Notes: a model not told the origin generated them from the letters alone. DNA of 64,000 bases from Streptococcus sp. DD12 (GCF_001578885.1 NZ_KQ969495.1:339527-403526), one strand, 5' to 3'. Shown: positions 52,835 through 63,365, numbered from the stretch's first letter. Numbers and translations: made by a program.

Positions 52835-52886
52835 AACTAGTTTTTTCAGAAAATGTGATAAATTTTCTGAAAGGCTGGTTTTTTCT
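52835..52886 (+). terminator. Long hairpin terminator after the export operon
   Basis: Outer stem AACTAG with CTGGTT and inner stem TTCAGAAAAT with ATTTTCTGAA around a 7-base loop, followed by a T-rich run. The 3' arm contains AATTTTCTGAAAGGC, a CodY-like half (12 of 15), just before lrgA. Confidence 0.65.
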
Positions 52887-52922
52887 TTCTTGAAAGAGTA
52901 TACTGGTTTCGGAGGAAATGCT

Positions 52923-53303
52923 GTGAAAATCTATGTCCAGTTGATGATTATTTTGGTCTTTTCTGTACTTGGAGAGACCCTGTCTAGTCTTTTGCATCTC
53001 CCAGTTCCTGGAAGCATTATTGGCCTTATCTTGCTCTTTTTAGCCTTGCAATTTAAAGTCATCCGCTTACGGCACATCAATCAAGTCGGGCAGTTCCTTT
53101 TAGCCAATATGACGATTTTATTTTTACCCGCAGCGGTAGGCATTATGGATCATTTTGATGTGGTTGCTCCCAATCTTTTAGGCATTGTCCTGATTGTTGC
53201 CGGCGCTTTTGTCCTGAATATCTTTACGATTGGTTGGGTAGTCCAGTGGGTCAAGCGTCGTTACGAAGGGGATTACGAGACAGGAGGAAAGCAAGATGAC
53301 TGA
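52923..53303 (+). CDS. lrgA: LrgA family membrane protein
   Basis: A holin-like protein that with LrgB affects murein hydrolase activity and cell lysis; in streptococci the pair is also linked to pyruvate uptake. The 126-residue protein starts at GTG 52923, 7 bases after GGAGGA. It has four hydrophobic segments and the family motifs LPVPGSIIGLILLFLAL and ILFLPAAVGIMDHFD. A longer frame to 52764 runs through the preceding gene and terminator and is rejected. Confidence 0.9.
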   Translation: MKIYVQLMIILVFSVLGETLSSLLHLPVPGSIIGLILLFLALQFKVIRLRHINQVGQFLLANMTILFLPAAVGIMDHFDVVAPNLLGIVLIVAGAFVLNIFTIGWVVQWVKRRYEGDYETGGKQDD

Positions 53304-53991
53304 CGTTTTTAATAATCCGATGTTTGGCCTCATGCTGAGCATTTTAGCCTATTTGATTGGTCTCCTTGTTTTTAGACGTTTCCCGCACCCACTGACGACG
53401 CCACTTTTGGTAGCCACTGTCCTATTAATCCTTTTTCTATCCCTGACAGGGATTCCTTATCGGGCATACAATGTTGGTGGGGCCTACTTGACCACCTTGA
53501 TTGTCCCTTCTACTGTGGTGCTGGGTATTCCACTCTATCGGACTTTTCACCTGATGCGCCACCATGCGCGATCTATCCTACTAGGCACCTTGACTGCTAC
53601 CTTACTAAACACCCTTTATACGGCAGTAGTGGCCAAACTTTTTGGCATGAAATATTTTTTGGCCATTTCCCTATTTCCAAAATCGGTGACAACTGCTATG
53701 GCCATGGGAATCAGTGACAAAATGGGAGGCCTGACCACAGTGACTCTGGTTGTTGTTGTCATAACGGGAATTTTAACCAGTGTTTTTGGTCCACCCTTGC
53801 TAAAACTGTTTCACATTGATGACCCTGTCGCCATCGGTTTATCATTGGGTGGCACAGGGCATGCTATTGGTACTGGGACTGCCCTTACCTATGGGCAAGT
53901 AGAAGGTGCTTTAGCTGGCTTAGCCATTGGGGTTACTGGTGTCATGTATGTCGTCATCAGTCCGATAGTTGCGCAATTAATTCTCCGCTAA
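53296..53991 (+). CDS. lrgB: LrgB family membrane protein
   Basis: A 231-residue partner of LrgA with about 6-7 membrane helices. Signatures: FRRFPHPLTTPLLVATVL, GSATALLNT-type region, FPKSVTTAMAMGISDKMGG and GGTGHAIGTGTALTYGQVEGA. It overlaps lrgA by 8 bases. A terminator follows. Confidence 0.92.
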   Translation: MTDVFNNPMFGLMLSILAYLIGLLVFRRFPHPLTTPLLVATVLLILFLSLTGIPYRAYNVGGAYLTTLIVPSTVVLGIPLYRTFHLMRHHARSILLGTLTATLLNTLYTAVVAKLFGMKYFLAISLFPKSVTTAMAMGISDKMGGLTTVTLVVVVITGILTSVFGPPLLKLFHIDDPVAIGLSLGGTGHAIGTGTALTYGQVEGALAGLAIGVTGVMYVVISPIVAQLILR

Positions 53992-54065
53992 TACAAGACC
54001 TGCATGTGCTCTTTTTTAGGACACAAGAAGTCACCTACTAATAAGCAAGCCTCAACTGAAAGAGA

Positions 54066-54093
54066 GACGAAGCCGAAGGGTTTCGTTTTTTTA
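54066..54093 (+). terminator. Terminator after lrgB
   Basis: ACGAAGCC, GAAG, GGTTTCGT followed by seven T. Confidence 0.75.
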
Positions 54094-54107
54094 TCGTTTA
54101 CTTTTAG

Positions 54108-54115
54108 TGTATAAT
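54108..54115 (+). promoter_or_regulatory. -10 promoter of dnaE
   Basis: TGTATAAT with a weak -35; the transcript would start near 54122. Confidence 0.5.
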
Positions 54116-54145
54116 AAAGGTATTATGCGTCAAAGGAGGGGGCAG

Positions 54146-57100
54146 ATGTTTGCACAGGTCAACACCAAAAGTGTTTATAGTTTTTTAGAAAGCACTATCG
54201 ATCTAGAAACCTATGTTGAGCGCGCCAAGTCATTGGGGTATCAGCAAATTGGTATCATGGATAAGGACAACTTATACGCTGCTTTTCGTTTTTATCAATT
54301 GGCGCAGGCAAAGGGGCTGACGGCTATTATTGGCCTTGAGACCCACTTGCAAGTGAAGGACCAGCAATTGCCTCTCTACTTGATTGCGGTCACAACCAAA
54401 GGCTATCACCATTTACTCAAACTATCGACATTGGCGATGTCTACGGGTATCCAGCTCCAAGACCTGATAGACAATCAAGCGGGATTAGAGATTATTTTTC
54501 CGCACAGCCACATGGCGTTTTTGGAAGATTTTCCTTTTGACTACAGTATTGGCGTTAATCCGACAACGCCTCATTTTCAAACGGATAGACCGCTTTTTCC
54601 CTTAAAAACAGTCCGTCAATTTGCGGAAAAAGACAGGGAAACCTTGCAGGTTCTGTCGGCTATCCGTGAAAATGTTTTGTTAAAGGATGTTGCCATCCCT
54701 TCTCAAGATGAAAGCTTTGAAGATAGAGCGACCGTTGAAGCTTTATTTGCACAACGTTTCCCTCAGGCCTTAGCGCATATGGAAGCGGTTCTTAAGCATG
54801 TTTCCTATGATTTTAGCACAGAGCTCAAGTTGCCTCGCTTTAACCGTAGCCAACCAGCAGATGAACAGTTACGCCAAGAAGTAGAAGCAGGTTTAAAAGC
54901 TAAAAATCTTTGGACCTCCTCCTATATTAAACGAATGACGCTGGAACTTGAAACCATTCACAGTATGGGCTTTGACGATTACTTTTTGATTGTCTGGGAC
55001 ATCCTCGCTTTTGGTCGCCGACAGGGTTACTACATGGGGATGGGTAGGGGGTCTGCCGCAGGTAGTCTGGTAGCCTTCGCCTTAGACATTACAGGAATCG
55101 ACCCTATCGCCAATGGGCTTTTGTTTGAACGGTTTCTTAACAAAGAACGCTACAGCATGCCAGATATTGATATCGATATGCCTGACCGTCATCGGTCAGA
55201 CTTCTTGCGATACGTTCAAAATCGTTATGGCAATGGCCATGTGGCACAAATTGTGACCTTTTCGACCTTCGGAGCGAAACAGGCCATACGAGATGTTTTT
55301 AAGCGCTTTGGGGCCAGAGATTTTGAGCTCAGCGAGCTGACTAAACGGATTGGTTTTAAGGACCGCCTTAGCGATGTCTATGCCAATAATATCAATTTTC
55401 GCCAGTTGATTACGACTAAACCAGCCTTTGAAAAAGCCTTTGCCATTGCGCTAGCCCTAGAGGGGAAACCCCGCCAGACCTCCATTCATGCAGCGGGTAT
55501 CGTCATGAGTGATGCCCCTTTGACACAATATATTCCACTCAAGGCAGGCGAAGACATGATGGTCACCCAGTATGATGCACCAGCTGTCGAAGCCAATGGG
55601 CTTTTAAAAATGGACTTTCTGGGTTTGCGCAATTTGACTTATCTCCAACTCATGCAGGAAAGTTTAGTTGCAGCAGGCGGGCCAGCCATTGACATTGCTG
55701 CCATCAACTTGGAAGACAAACCCACACTTGACCTGTTTGCAAGTGGTAATACCAAAGGAATCTTCCAGTTTGAGGCGACAGGTGCTATCAACCTACTGCG
55801 ACGCATCAAACCTCAGCATTTCGAAGAAATCGTCGCTACAACCAGTTTGAACCGACCTGGTGCCAGCGATTATCTAGAGAATTTTATCCGCCGTAAAAAT
55901 GGGCAAGAGGCCATTGATCTGGTTGACCCTAGCGTGGCATCCATTTTGGAGCCGACTTATGGGATTATGCTCTACCAGGAACAAGTCATGCAAATTGCAC
56001 AGGTTTTTGCTGGCTTTAGTTTGGGAAAAGCCGATCTCCTTAGACGGGCTATGTCCAAGAAGGATGGCCAAAAAATGCAAGAAATGGAAGCGGACTTTCT
56101 ACTTGGCGCACAGACTTTAGGGCGAGACCCAAATAAAGCGCAAAGGCTCTTTAAGATGATGGCCAAATTTGCCGGTTACGGCTTTAACCGCAGTCACGCT
56201 TATGCCTATTCTGCCTTAGCCTTTCAGCTGGCCTATTTCAAGGCTCATTATCCAGCTGTCTTTTATGCTGTCATGCTCAATGAGACATCAGGTGACTATG
56301 TATCAGATGCCTTGGCTAATGGGTTCCAGCTTCAAAAACTGTCGCTCAATCGTGTGTCTTATTATGACAAAATTGCTGACAAAACCATATCCCTCGGTTT
56401 AAGACGGGTCCATGGTATCTCTAATGCCCTGGCAGTTTGGATTATAGACCACAGGCCTTTTTCTAATTTAGAAGACTTTATCACACGCTTACCAGACGAG
56501 TTTCTTAAGTTAGACGACCTCCAAGCTTTAGGGGACCTCGGTCTTTTTGATGAGTTTAATGCCAATCGTCAGCAAGTTGTCCGTAACCTGCCTGGCTTAG
56601 TTGATTACGCCAAGGGCTTAAGCACGCTGTTTGGCGAGGATAATTACTCCTGGCGACCAAGTGAAGACTATTCCCCTACGGAAAAATTCAATCGCGAACG
56701 TGAGTTAATTGGTCATGGGCTCAGTCCTCACCCAGTTCAAGAGGCTCAAAAAAAGGCAGGGCAGGCGACCATACCATTAGGGCAACTCAGTCCGCAAATG
56801 ACTGCCACGGTTTTAGGTGAATTGACCCAGATGCGTGTTATCAGGACCAAATCTAAGGGGGAGCAGATGGCATTTTTGACGGTTACTGATGGCCAATTCG
56901 ACCTAGAGATTACTGTTTTTCCTGAAGTTTACCGCAGGTTTTCAGCCTACCTTAAAGAAGAAAGGCTATTTTATCTGACGGGTAAGACCCAAGAGCGCAA
57001 TGACAAGCTCCAGTTGGTCTTACAAGACTTACGACCCTATAGTGACAAAAAACTTTGGCTCAAGTTAGCAGACCATAGTCACGACCAGACCTTAGTTCGC

Positions 57101-57250
57101 CTCTTTCAATCCTACCCAGGCCCCTACAGTGTTGTCTTGCATTACGAGGACAGTAAGGAAACCATTGAAAGTAGCCGTTACTTTGTATCCGATGAGGAGG
57201 AATTTTTAGAAAAACTGGCACAAGTTGCCGTGAAAACGGTTTTTCACTAA
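54146..57250 (+). CDS. dnaE: DNA polymerase III subunit alpha (DnaE)
   Basis: Replicative polymerase of the DnaE3 type, which in Gram-positives extends primers beside PolC. The 1034-residue product has the PHP domain (1-200, with FAQVNTKSVYSFLEST), the palm with the catalytic aspartates in PDIDIDMPDRH (about 339-349), GMGRGSAAGSLVAFALDITGI, the fingers NRSHAYAYSALAFQLAYFKA, a helix-hairpin-helix, and an OB fold (VLGELTQMRVIRTKSKGEQM). ATG 54146 has AAGGAGG; upstream frames start before or at the promoter. Confidence 0.95.
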   Translation: MFAQVNTKSVYSFLESTIDLETYVERAKSLGYQQIGIMDKDNLYAAFRFYQLAQAKGLTAIIGLETHLQVKDQQLPLYLIAVTTKGYHHLLKLSTLAMSTGIQLQDLIDNQAGLEIIFPHSHMAFLEDFPFDYSIGVNPTTPHFQTDRPLFPLKTVRQFAEKDRETLQVLSAIRENVLLKDVAIPSQDESFEDRATVEALFAQRFPQALAHMEAVLKHVSYDFSTELKLPRFNRSQPADEQLRQEVEAGLKAKNLWTSSYIKRMTLELETIHSMGFDDYFLIVWDILAFGRRQGYYMGMGRGSAAGSLVAFALDITGIDPIANGLLFERFLNKERYSMPDIDIDMPDRHRSDFLRYVQNRYGNGHVAQIVTFSTFGAKQAIRDVFKRFGARDFELSELTKRIGFKDRLSDVYANNINFRQLITTKPAFEKAFAIALALEGKPRQTSIHAAGIVMSDAPLTQYIPLKAGEDMMVTQYDAPAVEANGLLKMDFLGLRNLTYLQLMQESLVAAGGPAIDIAAINLEDKPTLDLFASGNTKGIFQFEATGAINLLRRIKPQHFEEIVATTSLNRPGASDYLENFIRRKNGQEAIDLVDPSVASILEPTYGIMLYQEQVMQIAQVFAGFSLGKADLLRRAMSKKDGQKMQEMEADFLLGAQTLGRDPNKAQRLFKMMAKFAGYGFNRSHAYAYSALAFQLAYFKAHYPAVFYAVMLNETSGDYVSDALANGFQLQKLSLNRVSYYDKIADKTISLGLRRVHGISNALAVWIIDHRPFSNLEDFITRLPDEFLKLDDLQALGDLGLFDEFNANRQQVVRNLPGLVDYAKGLSTLFGEDNYSWRPSEDYSPTEKFNRERELIGHGLSPHPVQEAQKKAGQATIPLGQLSPQMTATVLGELTQMRVIRTKSKGEQMAFLTVTDGQFDLEITVFPEVYRRFSAYLKEERLFYLTGKTQERNDKLQLVLQDLRPYSDKKLWLKLADHSHDQTLVRLFQSYPGPYSVVLHYEDSKETIESSRYFVSDEEEFLEKLAQVAVKTVFH
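57231..57246 (+). promoter_or_regulatory. cre-like site upstream of pfkA
   Basis: TGAAAACGGTTTTTCA is an inverted repeat around CG that matches 12 of 14 bases of the catabolite-response element. It lies in the end of dnaE, about 64 bases before the predicted pfkA transcription start, a position suited to CcpA activation of glycolysis. Confidence 0.4.
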
Positions 57251-57287
57251 AAAAACAAGGTCGAGATTATCTTTTTAGTAGGCAATG

Positions 57288-57296
57288 TGCTATAAT
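57288..57296 (+). promoter_or_regulatory. Extended -10 promoter of pfkA-pyk
   Basis: TGCTATAAT, 36 bases before the pfkA start; the -35 is weak, which fits an activated promoter. Confidence 0.65.
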
Positions 57297-57310
57297 AGCG
57301 TAGTTAATAA

Positions 57311-58342
<1,032 letters not shown>

Positions 58343-58408
58343 GTCGGTCCTTAATAGTCGTTAACTTATTTGCCATAAAGGCAACTATAGAAGGAGTAGT
58401 TATTTATC

Positions 58409-59912
58409 ATGAACAAACGTGTTAAAATCGTTGCAACCCTTGGACCTGCGGTTGAAATCCGTGGGGGTAAAAAAATTCGGTGAAGACGGATACTGGGGTG
58501 AAAAACTTGATGTTGAAGCATCTGCCAAAAACATTGCAAAACTGATTGAAGCAGGCGCTAACACATTCCGTTTCAACTTCTCACACGGTGACCACGCTGA
58601 ACAAGGTGAACGTATGGCGACCGTTAAACGTGCAGAAGAACTGGCTGGTCAAAAAGTTGGTTACTTGCTGGATACTAAAGGACCTGAAATTCGTACAGAA
58701 TTGTTCGAAGGCGAAGCTAAAGAATACGCTTACAAGACTGGAGAACAAATCCGTGTTGCGACAAAACAAGGCATCCAATCAACTCGCGAAGTTATCGCTT
58801 TGAACGTTGCTGGTGGCTTGGACATCTACGATGATGTTGAAGTTGGTCGTCAAGTATTGGTTGATGATGGTAAATTAGGTTTGCGTGTGGTTGATAAAGA
58901 CCCAGAAACACGTGAATTCATCGTTGACGTTGAAAACGATGGTATCATCGCTAAACAAAAAGGGGTTAACATCCCTAACACAAAAATTCCTTTCCCAGCT
59001 TTGGCTGAACGTGATAACGACGATATCCGTTTTGGTTTGGAACAAGGAATTAACTTCATCGCTATCTCATTTGTTCGTACTGCAAAAGACGTTAATGAAG
59101 TGCGTGCTATCTGTGAAGAAACAGGTAACGGACATGTGAAATTGTTTGCGAAAATCGAAAACCAACAAGGTATCGATAACTTGGATGAAATCATCGAAGC
59201 AGCAGACGGTATCATGATTGCCCGTGGTGACATGGGTATCGAAGTACCATTTGAAATGGTTCCAGTTTACCAAAAACTCATCATCACAAAAGTAAATGCA
59301 GCTGGTAAAGTGGTTATCACGGCAACCAACATGTTGGAAACCATGACTGATAAACCACGTGCGACACGTTCAGAAGTATCTGACGTCTTCAACGCAGTTA
59401 TCGATGGTACTGATGCTACTATGCTTTCTGGTGAGTCTGCTAATGGTAAATACCCAGTAGAATCTGTAGCAACAATGGCGACTATTGACAAAAATGCGCA
59501 AACATTGCTTAATGAATATGGTCGTTTAGATTCATCTGTATTTGTTCGTAACAACAAAACAGAAGCAGTTGCTTCAGCTGTAAAAGATGCTACCAACTCT
59601 ATGAACATCAAATTGGTTGTGACAATTACCGAAACAGGTAACACTGCTCGTTTGATTTCTAAATACCGTCCAGATGCTGACATCTTGGCAGTTACTTTCG
59701 ATGAATTGACGCAACGTTCATTGATGTTGAACTGGGGCGTTATCCCAGTTGTTACAGATAAACCTGCATCAACTGATGACATGTTCGAAGTCGCTGAAAA
59801 AGTTGCGCTTGAAACTGGTTTGGTTGAATCTGGTGACGATATCGTCATCGTGGCTGGTGTTCCAGTTGGTTCTGGTGGTACCAACACAATGCGTATCCGC
59901 ACAATCCGTTAA
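58409..59912 (+). pseudogene. pyk: Pyruvate kinase with an apparent frameshift near the start
   Basis: Makes pyruvate and ATP from phosphoenolpyruvate. ATG 58409, after AAGGAG, reads MNKRVKIVATLGPAVEIRGGKK and then stops at TGA 58481-58483. The conserved continuation FGEDGYWGEKLDVEASAKNI is in the next frame from 58476 and is open to 59912. Six A instead of seven at 58469-58475 would restore a normal 500-residue enzyme. All other motifs are intact: FRFNFSHGDHAEQ, DTKGPEIRTELF, KIENQQGIDNLDEII, MIARGDMGIEVPFE and ATNMLETM. Because Pyk is central in streptococci, a sequencing error or slippage is more likely than true loss. Confidence 0.88.
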
Positions 59913-59923
59913 TATAAAGCGAA

Positions 59924-59959
59924 AAAGTCTTAAGACGCAATGTCTTAGGGCTTTTCTTT
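59924..59959 (+). terminator. Terminator after pyk
   Basis: A 12-base stem AAGTCTTAAGAC with GTCTTAGGGCTT (two G-T pairs), 5-base loop, then TTCTTTT. Confidence 0.75.
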
Positions 59960-59969
59960 TGGAAAATAT

Positions 59970-59998
59970 TTGCTTAGTCCTAAAAAAGATGGTAGTAT
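59970..59998 (+). promoter_or_regulatory. Promoter of the DUF4044 gene
   Basis: -35 TTGCTT (59970-59975), 17-base spacer, extended -10 TGGTAGTAT. Confidence 0.65.
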
Positions 59999-60028
59999 AA
60001 GGTATTGAGAAAAGGCAAGGAGAAGCGT

Positions 60029-60163
60029 ATGGCGTTTGGAGATAACGGACCTAAAAAGAAAACCCCTTTTGAAAAATTAACTATTTTTGTCATTTTGATT
60101 ATGTTGTTTGTGACAATCGGTGCTATTATAGCAACTGCCATCACTGCAGTATGGAATGGTTAA
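60029..60163 (+). CDS. DUF4044 family small membrane protein
   Basis: A 44-residue protein: basic N-terminus MAFGDNGPKKKTPFEKLT, then one membrane helix (about 18-40, IFVILIMLFVTIGAIIATAI). This is the DUF4044 pattern in streptococci and lactobacilli; function unknown. An AAGGAGAAG ribosome site lies 5 bases upstream. It has its own promoter and a terminator. Confidence 0.75.
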   Translation: MAFGDNGPKKKTPFEKLTIFVILIMLFVTIGAIIATAITAVWNG

Positions 60164-60164
60164 G

Positions 60165-60186
60165 AAGGGCGTAAGGCCCTTTTTTA
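60165..60186 (+). terminator. Terminator after the DUF4044 gene
   Basis: AAGGGC, GTAAG, GCCCTT followed by a T run; only 20 bases before the obgE start. Confidence 0.75.
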
Positions 60187-60205
60187 GAGCAGGAGTAAGA
60201 GTAAT

Positions 60206-61516
60206 ATGAGTATGTTTTTAGATAGTGCTAAGGTCACTGTTAAAGCGGGACGAGGCGGAGATGGCATGGTGGCCTTTCGCCGTGAAAAATACGTTCCTAA
60301 TGGTGGTCCTTGGGGCGGTGATGGTGGACGAGGCGGAAGTGTGATTTTCAAGGTTGATGAAGGACTGCGTACCTTGATGGATTTCCGCTATAATCGTATC
60401 TTTAAAGCCAAAAGTGGTGAAAAAGGCATGACCAAGGGCATGCATGGTCATGGAGCCAGTGATTTGATTGTTTCAATTCCCCCTGGGACAACTGTAAAAG
60501 ATGCCAAAACTGGAAAAGTGATTGCTGACTTGGTTGAACAGGGTCAAGAAAAGATTGTGGCTCATGGGGGACGAGGTGGCCGTGGTAATATTCGTTTTGC
60601 TACCCCTCGCAATCCAGCTCCTGAAATTGCTGAAAATGGTGAGCCAGGTGAAGAGCGAGAATTGCTTCTCGAATTGAAAATCTTGGCGGATGTTGGTATC
60701 GTCGGCTTCCCATCTGTTGGGAAATCCACTTTATTAAGTGTCATCACAGCAGCTAAGCCAAAGATTGGGGCCTATCATTTTACGACTATCGTCCCCAATA
60801 TCGGCATGGTTCGGACTAAATCTGGCGAATCCTTTGCAGTTGCAGATCTGCCAGGTTTGATTGAGGGAGCTAGTCAAGGACTGGGGCTTGGGATTCAATT
60901 TTTACGCCATATCGAACGCACTCGTGTTATCTGGCATATGATTGATATGGCAGCCACTGAGGAGCGTGATCCTTTTGAGGACTATTTGGCCATCAATAAA
61001 GAATTGGAATCCTACAACCTGCGGTTGATGGAGCGTCCTCAATTGATTATCGCCAACAAGATGGACATGCCAGAAGCAGAAGAAAACTTGGCTGTTTTTA
61101 GAGAAAAATTGGACCAACTTTATGATGAATTTGACGAAAAACCTCAAATTTTTCCCATCTCAGGCATCAGCCAATCAGGTTTGAATCCGCTCTTGGATGC
61201 CACAGCAGATTTGCTCGACCATACTGAAGACTTCTTGTTGTATACTGAGGAAGACATGGAAGATGAAGTCTACTATGGCTTTGACGACCAGGCTCCTGAA
61301 TTCATCATCAGTCGTGACGATGATGCCACTTGGGTCTTGTCTGGAGACAAGTTAGAAAAACTCTTTGTCATGACCAATTTTGAGCGGGACGAATCGATCA
61401 TGAAATTCTCACGCCAGCTTCGTGGGATGGGTGTTGATGAAGCCTTACGGGAACGGGGAGCCAAAGATGGAGACTTGGTCCGCATTGGCAATTTTGAATT
61501 TGAATTTGTAGACTAG
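60206..61516 (+). CDS. obgE: GTPase ObgE/CgtA
   Basis: Essential GTPase in 50S ribosome assembly and growth control. The 436-residue protein has the glycine-rich Obg fold ([20 protein letters not shown]), the G domain with [19 protein letters not shown] (about 166-184), [12 protein letters not shown] and NKMDMPEA, and the C-terminal OCT domain (about 355-436) ending FEFEFVD. An AGGAG ribosome site lies 10 bases upstream. Confidence 0.97.
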   Translation: MSMFLDSAKVTVKAGRGGDGMVAFRREKYVPNGGPWGGDGGRGGSVIFKVDEGLRTLMDFRYNRIFKAKSGEKGMTKGMHGHGASDLIVSIPPGTTVKDAKTGKVIADLVEQGQEKIVAHGGRGGRGNIRFATPRNPAPEIAENGEPGEERELLLELKILADVGIVGFPSVGKSTLLSVITAAKPKIGAYHFTTIVPNIGMVRTKSGESFAVADLPGLIEGASQGLGLGIQFLRHIERTRVIWHMIDMAATEERDPFEDYLAINKELESYNLRLMERPQLIIANKMDMPEAEENLAVFREKLDQLYDEFDEKPQIFPISGISQSGLNPLLDATADLLDHTEDFLLYTEEDMEDEVYYGFDDQAPEFIISRDDDATWVLSGDKLEKLFVMTNFERDESIMKFSRQLRGMGVDEALRERGAKDGDLVRIGNFEFEFVD

Positions 61517-61531
61517 AAAGTCAGGTGCAAG

Positions 61532-61717
61532 ATGGGAGATAAACCCATATCTTTTCGAGACAAGGATGGCAACTTTGTTTCAGCTGCCGATGTCTGGAAC
61601 AAACAACGTCTAGAAGAGCTTTTTAATAAACTCAACCCCAACCGAAAATGGCGTCTGGAACGAGAGGCTAAAGAAAAGGCAGCCTCAGCCAATCAGGAGC
61701 CGTTAGAGGAGTCTTAA
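61532..61717 (+). CDS. Small conserved protein after obgE
   Basis: A 61-residue, highly charged protein (MGDKPISFRDKDGNFVSAAD...KLNPNRKWRLEREAKEK) with no hydrophobic segment, probably a soluble helical protein. It lies 15 bases after obgE and is probably co-transcribed. Streptococci often carry an unnamed small gene here. Function unknown. Confidence 0.7.
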   Translation: MGDKPISFRDKDGNFVSAADVWNKQRLEELFNKLNPNRKWRLEREAKEKAASANQEPLEES

Positions 61718-61752
61718 TAAGGTCTTTTGAATTACGAAATTTAAATTTTTAG

Positions 61753-61780
61753 AAACATCTGGATTTACCAGATGTTTTTC
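61753..61780 (+). terminator. Terminator after the obgE operon
   Basis: A 10-base perfect stem AAACATCTGG with CCAGATGTTT, loop ATTTA, then TT. Confidence 0.75.
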
Positions 61781-61879
61781 TGTTTCGGAGAACTGTTCAT
61801 CTGCTTGATTGTCTGATTTTTTCGCACGTGCCAAATAAGCTTCGTAGGCTTTTTAGACCTTCTTTACTAGGCATATAAA

Positions 61880-61908
61880 TTGTAAGCCTTCTCTTATCAC
61901 GATATAAT
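61880..61908 (+). promoter_or_regulatory. Promoter of trhO
   Basis: -35 TTGTAA (61880-61885), 17-base spacer, -10 TATAAT (61903-61908). Confidence 0.75.
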
Positions 61909-61950
61909 GGGGTGTCTAAGGACAAATAGATGGAAAGAGAGGCAACACAA

Positions 61951-62934
61951 ATGGAAAAACCAATTCGTGTATTGCTTTACTATAAATATGTACCAATTGA
62001 AAAGGCCCAAGAATTTGCCAAAGAACACTTGGCCTTCTGTCAATCGATTGGATTAAAAGGGCGCATTCTAGTGGCGGATGAAGGGATTAACGGAACTGTC
62101 TCTGGTGACTACGAAACCACGCAAAAATACATGGATTATGTGCATTCCTTGCCTGGAATGGAAGACCTTTGGTTCAAGATTGACCAAGAAAACGAGCAAG
62201 CGTTTAAGAAAATGTTTGTTCGCTATAAAAAAGAGATTGTTCATTTGGGCTTAGAAGATCATGATTTTGATCAGGACATTAACCCCTTGGAAACAACTGG
62301 GGCTTATCTATCGCCAAAAGAATTTAAGGAAGCCTTGCTAGATGAGGATACGGTTGTTTTGGACACACGCAATGATTATGAGTATGACCTAGGGCATTTT
62401 CGAGGCGCCATTCGACCAGACATTCGGAATTTTAGGGAACTGCCTCAATGGGTGCGAGACAACAAGGACCAATTTATGGATAAACGGGTTGTTGTTTACT
62501 GCACAGGGGGTGTTCGCTGTGAGAAATTCTCGGGTTGGATGGTTCGTGAAGGCTACAAAGATGTCGGGCAATTGCACGGTGGCATTGCGACTTATGGGAA
62601 GGACCCTGAGGTTCAAGGTGAGCTTTGGGATGGGAAAATGTATGTCTTTGATGAACGTATCGCTGTAGACATCAACCACGTTGACCCTATCGTCATTGGA
62701 AAAGATTGGTTTGACGGAAGTCCTTGCGAACGGTATGTGAACTGTGGCAACCCATTTTGTAACCGTCGTATGTTAACCTCGACAGAAAATGAAGACAAGT
62801 ATTTACGTGGCTGTTCGCACGCTTGTCGTGTTCATCCACGCAACCGTTATGTTGAAGAAAACCATTTGACAACAAAAGAAGTTACCGAACGTCTAGCCCT
62901 TATTGGTGAAAGTTTGGACCTCCTTCCTGGATAA
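61951..62934 (+). CDS. trhO: tRNA uridine(34) hydroxylase TrhO (rhodanese domain)
   Basis: Hydroxylates U34 of certain tRNAs using oxygen. The 327-residue protein starts [20 protein letters not shown], has an N-terminal acylphosphatase-like part ([19 protein letters not shown]), a rhodanese domain with the active-site loop [14 protein letters not shown] (Cys184), and a C-terminal cysteine cluster ([24 protein letters not shown]) that may bind a metal. ATG 61951 has GAGAGG 9 bases upstream; ATG 61930 in the same frame is an alternative that adds seven residues. Confidence 0.92.
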   Translation: MEKPIRVLLYYKYVPIEKAQEFAKEHLAFCQSIGLKGRILVADEGINGTVSGDYETTQKYMDYVHSLPGMEDLWFKIDQENEQAFKKMFVRYKKEIVHLGLEDHDFDQDINPLETTGAYLSPKEFKEALLDEDTVVLDTRNDYEYDLGHFRGAIRPDIRNFRELPQWVRDNKDQFMDKRVVVYCTGGVRCEKFSGWMVREGYKDVGQLHGGIATYGKDPEVQGELWDGKMYVFDERIAVDINHVDPIVIGKDWFDGSPCERYVNCGNPFCNRRMLTSTENEDKYLRGCSHACRVHPRNRYVEENHLTTKEVTERLALIGESLDLLPG

Positions 62935-62937
62935 GAA

Positions 62938-62965
62938 AAGAATGGCTTGGGCCATTCTTTTTTGT
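62938..62965 (+). terminator. Terminator after trhO
   Basis: AAGAATGGC, TTGG, GCCATTCTT followed by six T. Confidence 0.85.
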
Positions 62966-62994
62966 TAAAACTTATAATCGGTCGCCTGGCCTTC

Positions 62995-63008
62995 AGTGAA
63001 CGTTTACA
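62995..63008 (+). promoter_or_regulatory. cre-like site before the SemiSWEET gene
   Basis: AGTGAACGTTTACA matches 12 of 14 bases of the catabolite-response element with a perfect centre and right half. It lies about 64 bases before the predicted transcription start. Confidence 0.3.
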
Positions 63009-63030
63009 TGTCAGGATTTACGGTAAATTC

Positions 63031-63059
63031 TTGCCTTTCGCTAAGAATTCTTATACAAT
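63031..63059 (+). promoter_or_regulatory. Promoter of the SemiSWEET gene
   Basis: -35 TTGCCT (63031-63036), 17-base spacer, -10 TACAAT (63054-63059). Confidence 0.7.
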
Positions 63060-63084
63060 AACAGGCAATGAAAAGGAGGAAAAC

Positions 63085-63345
63085 ATGTCTGAAAAAAATA
63101 TGAAGATATTAGGTTGGTTGGCAACTTTTATGTCTGTGATGATGTACGTGTCCTATATTCCTCAAATCATGGATAATCTTGCTGGCCATAAGGGAAACTT
63201 TATTCAGCCTTTGGTGGCCGCGATTAACTGCAGTCTATGGGTCTATTACGGCCTTTTTAAGAAAGAACGCGATTTACCATTAGCAGCTGCCAATGCGCCA
63301 GGCATTCTTTTTGGTTTGGTGACAACTGCCACAGCTTTATTTTAG
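63085..63345 (+). CDS. SemiSWEET family sugar transporter
   Basis: An 86-residue protein with three membrane helices and the PQ-loop motif MMYVSYIPQIMDNLAG (about 20-35), then INCSLWVYYGLFKKERDLPL. SemiSWEETs pair up to make a six-helix sugar carrier. An AAGGAGG ribosome site precedes ATG 63085; a longer frame to 62947 starts inside the trhO terminator and is rejected. A cre-like site upstream would fit sugar control. Confidence 0.88.
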   Translation: MSEKNMKILGWLATFMSVMMYVSYIPQIMDNLAGHKGNFIQPLVAAINCSLWVYYGLFKKERDLPLAAANAPGILFGLVTTATALF

Positions 63346-63365
63346 AGTAAAAGGGGGAGTCCGTT

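Noticed and set aside
62947..63084. Longer start for the SemiSWEET gene
   Set aside because: The extra 46 codons begin in the trhO terminator and cross the gene's own promoter; the AAGGAGG before 63085 decides the start.
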